DNA from: a candidate division FCPU426 bacterium
GTDB lineage: Bacteria; Oederibacteriota; Muellerivitia; Muellerivitales; Muellerivitaceae
DNA: 64,000 nucleotides
Assembly (NCBI GenBank): GCA_003136635.1
Contig: PLFD01000025.1
Coordinates: 1 to 64,000 of the forward strand
Direction: 5' to 3'
Shown: piece by piece, positions 1 through 8,562 of the stretch
Position numbering within the stretch: the first letter of the stretch is position 1
Layout of the letters: the number at the start of each line of letters is the position of its first letter
Notes under the pieces: model-generated
The model's database searches: none
Seen by the model: only the letters and a program-made list of their open reading frames with translations
What the model was told of the DNA's origin: nothing
Translations under genes and position numbers: made by a program

Positions 1-22
1 CAAAAAGTTTAAAACAAATTAA

Positions 23-568
23 TTAATCGATTTCAACCTTCAACAAACGCTGTTTCATGCGTTCTAATTGCCCCAGCACGCTGCCATCCATGCGTTGATC
101 GCCCAAATAAATCATGATTCCGCCGATCAAGCCAGGCTTCACTTCTTCTCGCAACTCCACCAACGTTCCAAACATCTGTGACAATTTTTCAGTCAACCCT
201 TTTTTTTGGATGTCGCTTAAGGGCTGGGCGCTTAAAACCCGGGCGATCGCCTTCCCCTTCATCTCATAACAAAGTCTTTCAAAGTGGTCCGCTACCGCGG
301 TTAAATGCTTGATCCGTTTTTTAAGAATCAGGAGCATTAAAAAATTCTCCATCGTGCCGGAAAGTTTCTCTTTTAAAACGCGGCGCAGAGCATCCAATTT
401 TTCGGCGGCTTTGACCCGCGGATGTTCTAAGGTGGATTTCAAACTTTCGTTCTCTTCCACGATCACTTGAATCGCGTGCATTTCAGCCGAAATAGCGTCC
501 ACGGTTTTTTGATCCTTGGCTACTTGCAGCAAGGCCACGGCGTATTTTTGGGCGATGACTGATTCCAT
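23..568 (-). CDS. atpH: ATP synthase F1 subunit delta
   Basis: This 181-residue protein is the peripheral-stalk subunit that links F1 to the b subunits. The N-terminal helical domain (about residues 1-110, beginning MESVIAQKYAVAL) and the C-terminal part with KPGLIGGIMI, the conserved OSCP/delta signature, are both present and the length is normal. An AGGAG ribosome site precedes the ATG. It is the last complete gene of the atp operon in the window; atpA, atpG, atpD and atpC are expected just beyond the left edge because transcription runs leftward. Confidence 0.96.
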   Translation of the reverse strand: MESVIAQKYAVALLQVAKDQKTVDAISAEMHAIQVIVEENESLKSTLEHPRVKAAEKLDALRRVLKEKLSGTMENFLMLLILKKRIKHLTAVADHFERLCYEMKGKAIARVLSAQPLSDIQKKGLTEKLSQMFGTLVELREEVKPGLIGGIMIYLGDQRMDGSVLGQLERMKQRLLKVEID

Positions 569-608
569 AAATAACTCCTACTACCTGACCCGGATTTCCG
601 GACGGCTC

Positions 609-1097
609 TTAATTCTTGCTGACACTTAATTCTTTAACATTCTCGCTAATCAACTTCTCTTGAACCTTCGCGTCAATCGACGAACGGATTATCTTTTCGG
701 CAATCGATACCGCCAAAGCGCCCACTTCTTTTTGAAGATCCTGGGTTAACTGTTGTCTTTCGCTTTCAATGGCCTTGCGGGCATCCGCCATGATGAGTTC
801 GGCCTCTTTTCGGGCAGCCTGTATGGCTTCATCCCTGCTCTTAGTGGCTTCCTGCCGCGTCTTTTGAAGAATTTCCAAGGTGTTTTGTTCTAATTCTTTA
901 ACTTTTTTATCAAAATCCGCTTTGAGTGATTCGGATTCTTTTTGGCGCTTTTCCGCGTTGGCTAATTGGTCTTCAATGCGCTTTTGGCGGCTTTGCATCC
1001 AGCCATTCAAATAAGGGAGAAAAATCTTGGACGACAGCCACATACCTATAAGGAATGTAATAGCCTGCAGGATAAAGAGCGTTGCGTTAAATTCCAT
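609..1097 (-). CDS. atpF: ATP synthase F0 subunit b
   Basis: This is the 162-residue membrane-anchored stator subunit. One N-terminal transmembrane helix (residues about 5-27) is followed by a long charged heptad-rich coiled coil (about 35-150), the standard b-subunit layout, and it pairs with delta encoded next. AAGGA lies upstream of the ATG. There is a single b gene here and no b' paralogue, so the stalk is probably a homodimer. Confidence 0.96.
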   Translation of the reverse strand: MEFNATLFILQAITFLIGMWLSSKIFLPYLNGWMQSRQKRIEDQLANAEKRQKESESLKADFDKKVKELEQNTLEILQKTRQEATKSRDEAIQAARKEAELIMADARKAIESERQQLTQDLQKEVGALAVSIAEKIIRSSIDAKVQEKLISENVKELSVSKN

Positions 1098-1164
1098 GAC
1101 GTTCCTTCTTTAAAAGTAAGCCCTGGAAGAGTTTGGCCCTCCCAGGACATAATCAAACCATAAA

Positions 1165-1608
<444 letters not shown>

Positions 1609-2439
1609 TTAAGCCGCGGCGTGGCCGTGGTCTTCCCCATGCTCTTCATGACTATCATGCGATTGAACCGCCCCGCCTATATAAGCCATGGCCAAGAGCA
1701 TAAAAACAAACGCTTGAATGAATGAAACGAAAACGCCCAAAATCACGATCGCGACGCGAAGGACAAAAGGAAAAGCCGCCACGGTTTTCATAGCCGGAGA
1801 CATGTTCCAAAAAATCGTGATCAGCAGAACCAGAACCGCCAAAAGTTTTTCTTTGGCCATCATATTGCCGAACAAACGGAGGGTAAGCGATACCGGTTTC
1901 ACCAGTTCGCCAATCACATGGATAATCGGCATAAGTACCATCAATACCGCCTGAATCACAAACATCAATATATTCAAGATGACATTGGGTGAGTTTGTGG
2001 GCAACTTGGGCGGCAAAAAGTGTTCGAAATATTTTAAACCCTTCTCTTTAATTCCCCAGTAGTGGGTCGACAAAAAGACAATTAAAGCCATTCCCAGATT
2101 AACATCGACCCGGCTGGTCGGCGAAACGAGACCCGGAACCAAACCCATCAAATCCGCGAAAAAAATAAACATGAAGAGGGTATAAAAAAGAGGAAAGAAA
2201 AAAGGAGCATATTTGCCGACAAATGAATCCGCCATGTCCTGTATAAACTCTATGATCATCTCGATAAAGTTTTGAGGGCCGGTTGGAACTAACTGAGGAT
2301 TAGAACGAGCCATAACCATCAACACAAAAATAATAGCGAAGGCCAAGAGCGATACGCTATAGGGATTGATAAAGTTATCAAAACCTAGAGCCGCGAAAAG
2401 ATGTGTCGGAATAAAAATAGGACTTTCAGCCTCATGCAT
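1609..2439 (-). CDS. atpB: ATP synthase F0 subunit a
   Basis: This 276-residue integral membrane protein forms the ion half-channels against the c ring. The essential arginine is in LTLRLFGN (Arg188), and several hydrophobic helices span the chain. The protein ends in a histidine/acidic tail (HDSHEEHGEDHGHAAA) that I do not recall as typical of the family; it could bind metal or be a neutral extension. It heads the atpB-E-F-H cluster, with a consensus-like promoter about 90 bp upstream. Confidence 0.96.
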   Translation of the reverse strand: MHEAESPIFIPTHLFAALGFDNFINPYSVSLLAFAIIFVLMVMARSNPQLVPTGPQNFIEMIIEFIQDMADSFVGKYAPFFFPLFYTLFMFIFFADLMGLVPGLVSPTSRVDVNLGMALIVFLSTHYWGIKEKGLKYFEHFLPPKLPTNSPNVILNILMFVIQAVLMVLMPIIHVIGELVKPVSLTLRLFGNMMAKEKLLAVLVLLITIFWNMSPAMKTVAAFPFVLRVAIVILGVFVSFIQAFVFMLLAMAYIGGAVQSHDSHEEHGEDHGHAAA

Positions 2440-2534
2440 AAACAGGAGCCTTTCGCTAAAAACAACGAGTGTTAGGGGTAGAAAAAGAGATGTTTTACCC
2501 GCAAAAATTCATCAAAATCTCACGAGCGGGCGAT

Positions 2535-2563
2535 AGTGTAATAGGCGCCCTATCAATGGTCAA
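2535..2563 (-). promoter_or_regulatory. Sigma-70-type promoter upstream of atpB
   Basis: Read on the minus strand there is TTGACC, a 17-bp spacer and TACACT, close to the -35/-10 consensus. It lies in the 183-bp gap between the atpI-like gene and atpB, so the structural ATP synthase genes could be transcribed separately from the atpZ/atpI-like pair upstream. Confidence 0.6.
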
Positions 2564-2623
2564 CCCTCGGTGCCATAACTTTTAAAATTTTAACGAAAGT
2601 CCTACGCGGAAAGAAAGAGCCTG

Positions 2624-3076
2624 TCACAGACCCGACGGAGGCGTCTTATTTTCTGGCATCGCGCTCTTAATTCCGACCCAAGCCAAAACCAAAAGAAACC
2701 AGGTGTAACTAACCAAAGCGCCCAGGAGACAGAAAACAGAGATAGTCAATAAAACCCAAATCACAAAAGCGAATAAGAACCATCGCAGAAGGTGATAAAT
2801 CCGAAAAAGGGCCGGCCCTTGCACCTGTCCAGCGTTCAAAATACGGCCTGTCATACTTTTGAGTCCTAAAAGATGTAGCGGTGATAATAAAGCGCCTAAA
2901 AAGAGACCTTTAGAAAAATCGTTATAACCTAATCCATAGGCCGCCGCCGCGAATAACAAACCCCCGCCCAGGCTTCCCAAACATACCTGTAATAGAAAAG
3001 CCGCCCAGGGGCCCCCGAACTTAAGCTTGAGGTCCATGCGGTTTGTCATCGGCAGGAGCATTGAGAGCCTTAACAT
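2624..3076 (-). CDS. Putative ATP synthase subunit I-like membrane protein
   Basis: The product has up to 150 residues and about four hydrophobic helices, with no motif I recognise with certainty. Its place between an AtpZ-like gene and atpB, and its four-helix layout, fit the AtpI/UncI assembly-factor group that guides c-ring assembly or cation uptake. The start is uncertain: in-frame ATGs occur at about codons 1, 6, 10 and 14, and the N terminus overlaps the end of the preceding gene; codon 6 has a weak AAGG upstream. The assignment rests mainly on context. Confidence 0.55.
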   Translation of the reverse strand: MLRLSMLLPMTNRMDLKLKFGGPWAAFLLQVCLGSLGGGLLFAAAAYGLGYNDFSKGLFLGALLSPLHLLGLKSMTGRILNAGQVQGPALFRIYHLLRWFLFAFVIWVLLTISVFCLLGALVSYTWFLLVLAWVGIKSAMPENKTPPSGL

Positions 3077-3269
3077 CCTGAAATAAAAGCACGTAGCTGG
3101 AAATCACGCCCAGAATCATACCCGCCACGATGACCCAATTACCCCAATGAAAAAGCTTATTAATACCCCACCCTATAAATAAGCCCGCAAAAATGGAGAG
3201 GGCAAAATTCATTCCGAGGGTGGAGAGTCGTAGGAGATTGGCGCTGGTGGATAATTTTCTCTGATCCAT
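3021..3269 (-). CDS. AtpZ/AtpI-family F0F1 ATPase accessory protein
   Basis: This 82-residue protein has two transmembrane helices (about 20-40 and 46-65). The pattern FAGLFIGWGINK ... GMILGVISSYVLL matches the AtpZ/AtpI family found at the head of atp operons and implicated in ATP synthase assembly or Mg2+/Ca2+ entry. AAGGACGG sits just before the ATG. Its 5' end overlaps the 3' end of the DUF3343 gene by 61 bp in another frame, and its 3' end overlaps the next gene, so translation is probably coupled. Confidence 0.75.
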   Translation of the reverse strand: MDQRKLSTSANLLRLSTLGMNFALSIFAGLFIGWGINKLFHWGNWVIVAGMILGVISSYVLLFQDVKALNAPADDKPHGPQA

Positions 3270-3541
3270 TGTCCGTCCTTTTCAATGTGGAAAGCGGCTT
3301 TAATATAGATACCTTCCGGCGGTAAATAAGCTTCCGCCTTCTCTCGATCTTCCTTCACAATTACCAAGCCCAAACCACAGTCATCCTGAATATCCCGGGG
3401 CCGGGGAACCAGCTTAAACCTCATGCGGTGTGTTTTTAAAATGGACTCGGCGTGCATGGTTTCGTGGGTCGTGTGAAACAGCAGGACAAAATGCTGGTTC
3501 GTCAGGGACAAACGGCCGGAAGAGGGTGAAGAAGCAGCCAA
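3209..3541 (-). CDS. DUF3343-family protein (putative Se/S carrier-like)
   Basis: About 110 residues. The segment HFVLLFHTTHETMHAESILK followed by FKLVPRPRDIQDDCGLGL fits the DUF3343 family, small cytosolic proteins annotated as putative Se/S carrier-like; the Cys of DDCGLGL is the conserved residue. The frame is open from a TTG at 3595, but that start lacks a good ribosome site, while GGGAGG lies 4-7 bp before paired TTG codons near 3541-3544, so I use 3541. It lies between a bifunctional-nuclease gene and atpZ. Confidence 0.65.
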   Translation of the reverse strand: MAASSPSSGRLSLTNQHFVLLFHTTHETMHAESILKTHRMRFKLVPRPRDIQDDCGLGLVIVKEDREKAEAYLPPEGIYIKAAFHIEKDGQWIRENYPPAPISYDSPPSE

Positions 3542-3609
3542 CAAGAATCCTCCCGCAAGGATTTCCCCCGTTTCAATACCCGGGGGGTCAAACAACTCAG
3601 CGTTCCTAA

Positions 3610-4089
3610 TCAGCCAGGAAAATCGGTGGGCGAAACATTTTCAAGGAACTTTTTAAATTCGCTCATTTCTTCCTTGTACTTTTCCTTATCCACAATAGTC
3701 GCGTTAATGACCACCTTTTCCGCCACAAAAATGGGCGAATGGGTTCGAAGAGCCAAGGCGATAGCGTCCGAAGGGCGGGCGTCAATTTCAAACCTTTCAC
3801 CCGTATCATTCATCTCCAAAACAACCTTTGCGAAAAAAGTGTTTTTATCAATGTCGTTCACAACGACTTTCGCTACCTTTGCCCCCAAAGTCGAAATAAT
3901 GTTTTTAAGCAAATCATGAGTCATAGGACGGGGCAATATTTGATCGTTCAATTGGATAAAAATGGCCGTAGCTTCCGCCACTCCGATCCAAATGGGTAAA
4001 TAGCGCTTTTCATCCTCATCGGTCAAAATAACCGAGGGCGTCTTTAAATTGGGATCTACCGCGATACCGCGGACTTTCATTTCGATCAT
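3610..4089 (-). CDS. Bifunctional nuclease (DUF151/BFN) family protein
   Basis: This 159-residue protein opens with MIEMKVRGIAVDP and contains LPIWIGVAEATAI and the block FEIDARPSDAIALALRT, hallmarks of the BFN domain, which has been described with nuclease activity in plants and is of unclear role in bacteria. The length equals the usual bacterial form. It is the first gene of the leftward unit running into DUF3343 and the atp genes, with 68 bp or less between neighbours. Confidence 0.9.
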   Translation of the reverse strand: MIEMKVRGIAVDPNLKTPSVILTDEDEKRYLPIWIGVAEATAIFIQLNDQILPRPMTHDLLKNIISTLGAKVAKVVVNDIDKNTFFAKVVLEMNDTGERFEIDARPSDAIALALRTHSPIFVAEKVVINATIVDKEKYKEEMSEFKKFLENVSPTDFPG

Positions 4090-4204
4090 GATGGACTACT
4101 CCGTAAGACAACCGATTCTCTAGATTGATGTACTGCATGATGCGACCGAATTATCGGTTTTTCAAGCCTCAGTGTCTATGCCCATTTAGGCCGACGGTTA
4201 ATAA

Positions 4205-4768
4205 CTACCTTAAGTCCGCTTCTGAAAAAACCTGCGCCTCAAAAGCATAAAGTTTCGCTCCCTCTTTCCAAGCGTTTTTGGGCAATCCCGCCTTTAAGGA
4301 CGTTTGCTCCAAAAAAGTTTTGGCGTCCCAATGATAATCCATCGCCACTTGCGGCAGTAAAAGCCCGGATCGATGACCCTGGCTGACAATCAAACCGTGA
4401 ACCCCGACTTTCACCAGATTGGATTTCATTTCTTTAGGCACAGTTAATACGGATATTTCGATTTCAATCCGGGAAACCTCTTCCTCCTTCACGGGGGGAA
4501 ATCGAAAATCCTGCAAGGCGGCGCAAATAGCCGCTTCTTGAACAGCTTCGCCCAGGGGTTTAACAGGATAAGGGAATCCGATACAGCCCCTCAGTTCGCC
4601 TTCCATCCAAAGAGTTACAAACACCCCTCTTTTTTCACGCAAAAGCTGGGACAACGAATGAACAACGGGTAATTGCCGTCCTTTAAGGACGGTAGTTTTA
4701 ATGGCATTGCGGGCCAATTGAAGGAGAAGTTCTTGGTCTTTTTTAGAAACGACTTCATTGGGATTCAC
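4205..4768 (-). CDS. AMMECR1-domain protein (AmmeMemoRadiSam system protein A)
   Basis: A 187-residue AMMECR1-family protein: the hallmark LRGCIGFPYP is at about residues 60-69 and the IEIEISVLT and GHRSGLLLPQVA blocks follow. The start is a GTG with GGAG six bases upstream. It directly follows a MEMO gene, and the pair usually works with a radical SAM protein in the AmmeMemoRadiSam system. The radical SAM partner is not in this window. The biochemical role of the system is not settled. Confidence 0.9.
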   Translation of the reverse strand: MNPNEVVSKKDQELLLQLARNAIKTTVLKGRQLPVVHSLSQLLREKRGVFVTLWMEGELRGCIGFPYPVKPLGEAVQEAAICAALQDFRFPPVKEEEVSRIEIEISVLTVPKEMKSNLVKVGVHGLIVSQGHRSGLLLPQVAMDYHWDAKTFLEQTSLKAGLPKNAWKEGAKLYAFEAQVFSEADLR

Positions 4769-4783
4769 TTAAGGCTCCAATTT

Positions 4784-5626
4784 TTATTTCTCATTACCGC
4801 TAAAAGCCACAGCCGAGTAACCCACTACCCTTGAATGATCCCCGGTTACGTCGCCGGAATTTAGATAGGCCAATAGCCGAATATTTTGAGCTTCGATAGC
4901 CTGGGTGTATCGAAGAAGAATTGAAACCGGTTCTTTGCCACAGTGCGTACAGTAATAGCTCGGATACTTCTTCGCCATGATTTTTTTATCCGTCTTGTTC
5001 ACTTCGGCCTCATGACCGGACAGCAACGCTTCTAAAAAAGCTTTGTCGGCCTTAACAGCGGTATCGTAGGGGGGATAGTGAGAAAGATCGGAAGAAGCGA
5101 TCAACAAAAAAGACATTTTTTTTCGCAGCTCCCGTAACCCTTCTGCCAGCGGACGAACAGACGTTTCCATTCCCTGCCCCATCACAATGGGTACTACTTG
5201 GGCATCCGGAAAATAGTATTTGATCATCGGAAAATGAACTTCAACCGAATGTTCTTTGGCGAAAGCCGGAGGAATATCGGCGATATGACTGTCAAAATTG
5301 ATTAAAAAATCTCGAGCCTGTCTGTCTACTGTCAGATCACCTAAAGGGGTTTCTACCGCGTCACCCGAAAAAAGAGAAACACCCTTAAAAGACAAAAAAT
5401 GGCTGGGTCCTATCACAATTACCGTTTGGGGTTTTCGGGATAAGGCACGGTATCCCAGTGCGGCGATGGAACCGGAATAAACATAACCCGCGTGAGGTAA
5501 AAGCATTGCTTCAACCGGATAATCTAAAACGTTAGACTCGGTTTTCTCAAAGCTCTTGAATTGTCGAAGAAGTTCTTGAGGCTTATCCGGATAAAACTGG
5601 CCTGAAACTACCGGTTTTAATTTCAT
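4784..5626 (-). CDS. MEMO-family protein (AmmeMemoRadiSam system protein B)
   Basis: This 280-residue protein has the MEMO fold signature: LPHAGYVYSGSIAALGY (metal-site-like His45), VIVIGPSHF, EHSVEVHFP and SSDLSHYPPY. The family resembles class III extradiol dioxygenases. It lies 15 bp upstream of the AMMECR1 gene, the common A/B order of AmmeMemoRadiSam loci. Confidence 0.92.
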   Translation of the reverse strand: MKLKPVVSGQFYPDKPQELLRQFKSFEKTESNVLDYPVEAMLLPHAGYVYSGSIAALGYRALSRKPQTVIVIGPSHFLSFKGVSLFSGDAVETPLGDLTVDRQARDFLINFDSHIADIPPAFAKEHSVEVHFPMIKYYFPDAQVVPIVMGQGMETSVRPLAEGLRELRKKMSFLLIASSDLSHYPPYDTAVKADKAFLEALLSGHEAEVNKTDKKIMAKKYPSYYCTHCGKEPVSILLRYTQAIEAQNIRLLAYLNSGDVTGDHSRVVGYSAVAFSGNEK

Positions 5627-5657
5627 TGTTTACTCATCGATAAATTAAAAAATTTGA

Positions 5658-6230
5658 TCAGGCGTGAATGACTTTAGAAATTTTATCGCGAGTGTAAGGC
5701 CAAACACCTTCCGGCAAAACCGCCATGGAGCCTGCGGTAAACATAGAAGTTTCCAAGGGCACCCAAGATTTACAGCCCTCATAAGCTGGCTTTACAGGCA
5801 AGTCCCAGGGTACGGCTAAAGAATAGGCGCGAATAATAAACACATAAAAGCCGGGCCAATCGCCATAATTGAACCGCTTTTCAACGGCTTCATCGCTCAT
5901 GACGGTAAAAGGAATAAGCCTTTTAGCGACTTCCCACTCAGTTACCTTTTCAACCCTATCCGCTATGGCGCAAAGACGGAAATGAATCCGTTTGGGATCT
6001 TTGTTTTCTTTTTCAATCGCGGCCAAACGGGGACGCCAGTCCGGTTTAATAGCCTGTGGATTTTCGTGTTCAAAGGTCGGATAAAGAAAAAACTCGGAAT
6101 GTTCCGGCTTAAACTCTCCGTTTTCCTCGGCGATGCCGCCTTTTCGAAGAAGAATCGTCTGCTTTCCTTCTTCAACAGCCTTTAAAACCACAGCCCATTC
6201 TTTAAGAGCGATATTATTTTGAAGTTTCAT
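5658..6230 (-). CDS. DUF1802 family protein
   Basis: The start is taken at 6230, giving 190 residues, because the longer frame runs into the neighbouring transporter gene. The N-terminal pattern ALKEWAVVLKAVEEGKQTILLRKGGI followed in the sequence by HSEFFLYPTFEHE matches DUF1802, a family of unknown function; I give it here split: ALKEWAVVLKAVEEG, then LLRKGGI, then FFLYPTFEHE. It is cytosolic with no membrane segments. The ribosome site is weak. It sits downstream of a sugar-type permease, with no evidence for a shared pathway. Confidence 0.8.
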   Translation of the reverse strand: MKLQNNIALKEWAVVLKAVEEGKQTILLRKGGIAEENGEFKPEHSEFFLYPTFEHENPQAIKPDWRPRLAAIEKENKDPKRIHFRLCAIADRVEKVTEWEVAKRLIPFTVMSDEAVEKRFNYGDWPGFYVFIIRAYSLAVPWDLPVKPAYEGCKSWVPLETSMFTAGSMAVLPEGVWPYTRDKISKVIHA

Positions 6231-6286
6231 AGTGAGATGATTATGTGAATTTAAAAGATAAGTTTCAAGCGTTAAGGCCCTTTCGT

Positions 6287-7159
6287 TCAGTTTGATAAAG
6301 CCATTAAAATACCGCCCGCCAGGGCCAAAAGAACGCTTCCCAAAACCTTGGGCCATTGGGCCAACGGGAGTTCCTTGAAGTAAAACAAAGACCATGCGGT
6401 GTAAACCAAAGTATTGGCGTTAACCATGGGAACCGCCCGGGAAAGACCTAGTAATTGAATGGCCATTAGCATACCTGACATGCCCGTGACCCAAAGAACG
6501 GCCGAACCGAAACCCAAAGCCCAATCCAGCGGAGGTGTTTTTTTCGTTTTTGCGAAAAACAACACTACCACCGCCGTGATCACTCCACCTAGGGCCAACC
6601 CGATCAAAACATCCATCTGTCCTATAGAAGTTTGTGTATCCGAATGTCTCATCCATGTAATGGGGAAAAAATAAATGCCCCAAAAAAATCCAGCCAATAG
6701 ACTGAAAAAAATACCTTTTCTCAAATTACCCTCTTTGGAGGAAAGCGCGGGAATTTTGGTAACCCAAATGGCCCCGGCCGTCAGCAAAACAGCTCCCATT
6801 AAAAGCAGAAGAGTGGAATTTAAACTGGTCGCTTCGTGAAAAAATACCAACCCCAATAAAATGTTGAGAAGTGTATTCGAGTTGAAATAGACCGCTGCCT
6901 TGGCGAGGCTAATTTCTTCTAAAGCCAGATTTGCCGCGATTTGACCAAATCCCCAAAGCAACCCGGAAAGAAGCGCGGCCCCCAGCCACATCGGATGAGC
7001 CCATAACAATTCAATGGAGTTCCAACGAAGAACAACTATCGGCAGCATGCCCAAACCCATGAAGCAAAAAAAAGAAAAACCTTTTGTCGTCGAAAACCGA
7101 ACCGGCAACATATAACAACCGATACAGACAACACCCAGTAGAGCCCATAAATAACCCAT
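6287..7159 (-). CDS. GRP-family (DMT superfamily) sugar-type permease
   Basis: This 290-residue protein has about ten hydrophobic helices in two homologous halves. The N terminus (WALLGVVCIGCYMLPVRF) and the inner blocks GLLWGFGQIAANLAL and GFFWGIYFFPITWM match glucose/ribose porter-type DMT transporters. The substrate is not determinable. An AGGA site precedes the ATG, and the gene starts only 3 bp after the MFS gene ends, so both are probably co-transcribed. Confidence 0.75.
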   Translation of the reverse strand: MGYLWALLGVVCIGCYMLPVRFSTTKGFSFFCFMGLGMLPIVVLRWNSIELLWAHPMWLGAALLSGLLWGFGQIAANLALEEISLAKAAVYFNSNTLLNILLGLVFFHEATSLNSTLLLLMGAVLLTAGAIWVTKIPALSSKEGNLRKGIFFSLLAGFFWGIYFFPITWMRHSDTQTSIGQMDVLIGLALGGVITAVVVLFFAKTKKTPPLDWALGFGSAVLWVTGMSGMLMAIQLLGLSRAVPMVNANTLVYTAWSLFYFKELPLAQWPKVLGSVLLALAGGILMALSN

Positions 7160-7162
7160 GGA

Positions 7163-8449
7163 TCAATCCTTCACATAAAAGTTTGTTGATTCTAAGACCG
7201 CTTTGGCCTTGCGCAATAAAAAGAAACCGATAACACGGGCAGCCATCATCAAAAACAGCAACGCGATAGGTGATAAATTCCCGTATAGAAAAGCGGATAA
7301 AGAGCCCAAAATCCACACGCCTATCTGAAAAATTGAGATGGAAACCGCGACGACTTTGGCTCTTTCTTTTTCAGAGATCATGTTCATCAAGACAGCTGTA
7401 CTGGCTGAATTATAAAAAGAAATTCCCAAAGTACCCAACGAAGCGGATAAAAGACAAACCATTAAGGGATTCCAAAAACCGCCAACCGGAATAAATAAAA
7501 CTGCTATGGCGGCCAAACCCAAAACCTGATCCAACCCTAAAAGTTTCACCATCCCCTGAGGAGAAAGCCGGGGAATGAAAAAGAATAATAATCCGAAACT
7601 CACGTAGGCCGAAATCTGAGCCAGTAAAGAAAGATAAGTATCGGTTAACCCCAGATGCTGGACAAAATACAAAGAGGAGTAAATACCCCAGGTGGCCAGC
7701 ATCCACTCATCCAAAACTTTTGAGCTTAAAAATGGCAGCGCTCCGGGTTTTTTCATCAGATCTTTAAAGGTTTTGCTGTATTGCTCCCAACCTTCTTTAA
7801 TTCCGTGCTTCCATGTGGGCGGAATTCGTTCAAACGTTCCCGAATGAGATAAAAATATCAAACGAAGTAAAATACCCATACCAACTAATAAGGTAAAAAG
7901 ACCGAACATCTCATGGCCGGCGGTAACTAATCCCTTTCGGGCCACCCAATAACCGCCTAATAAAGGAAAAAATAAAAAAGACGCGGACAAATTGGTGATT
8001 TGTAAAACCGAGTAGATTGTTCCCCGTTTACTATTTGGAACTCCTTCAATTAAAAGACACTGATAAGCGGGGAGGGATCCCAGGTTAAGGGTCATAAAAA
8101 AAAGAGCGGCGATAACCCACCACTTATTGGACGCGATCGTCATACAAAAACAATAACTTCCCCAGCTCAAGGTATCGAAAAAAAATAATGTTTTCTTGCG
8201 GCCCCAGGTGTCGGTTAAATAGCCGCCCACCCATAATCCTATTAAACCAAACGGGATAAACAGAAAGTTATAAAGCCCGACTTCCGTATCGGAAAGCCCC
8301 AGAGAAACCAGATAAAGACTTCGAAAAGGAGTGATCATGGTTAGCGGAATGGCCCATAACAAACCGCCATAAATAGTAAGAATTTGAACTTGCGGCAGGG
8401 CAAACATATCCCTGGTTGAACCCCACAAATTTTTAAAATAGCGAATCAT
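7163..8449 (-). CDS. MFS transporter
   Basis: A 428-residue protein with about twelve transmembrane helices. The loop 2-3 motif is visible as GGYLTDTWGRKKTL (about residues 75-88), characteristic of the major facilitator superfamily, and an equivalent break occurs in the second half near ISEKERAK. The substrate is unknown. AAAGGG precedes the ATG. It is the first gene of a two-transporter unit and is transcribed away from the divergent membrane protein at 8563. Confidence 0.88.
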   Translation of the reverse strand: MIRYFKNLWGSTRDMFALPQVQILTIYGGLLWAIPLTMITPFRSLYLVSLGLSDTEVGLYNFLFIPFGLIGLWVGGYLTDTWGRKKTLFFFDTLSWGSYCFCMTIASNKWWVIAALFFMTLNLGSLPAYQCLLIEGVPNSKRGTIYSVLQITNLSASFLFFPLLGGYWVARKGLVTAGHEMFGLFTLLVGMGILLRLIFLSHSGTFERIPPTWKHGIKEGWEQYSKTFKDLMKKPGALPFLSSKVLDEWMLATWGIYSSLYFVQHLGLTDTYLSLLAQISAYVSFGLLFFFIPRLSPQGMVKLLGLDQVLGLAAIAVLFIPVGGFWNPLMVCLLSASLGTLGISFYNSASTAVLMNMISEKERAKVVAVSISIFQIGVWILGSLSAFLYGNLSPIALLFLMMAARVIGFFLLRKAKAVLESTNFYVKD

Positions 8450-8562
8450 GATAACCCTTTAAAAAAGTCGACAAACTTAGAGCGCTGCAAAAGAAGTTAT
8501 ACTATTAACGAAAGTTTATAATAATCGCGTATTAGTCTTATTTTTGAATTCAAAAGGACGTT

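Noticed and set aside
4145..4158. Small inverted repeat ACCGA-ATTA-TCGGT upstream of the BFN gene as a terminator
   Set aside because: The T run is on the plus-strand side, where no gene ends; stem is only five pairs. It could be an operator but there is no support.
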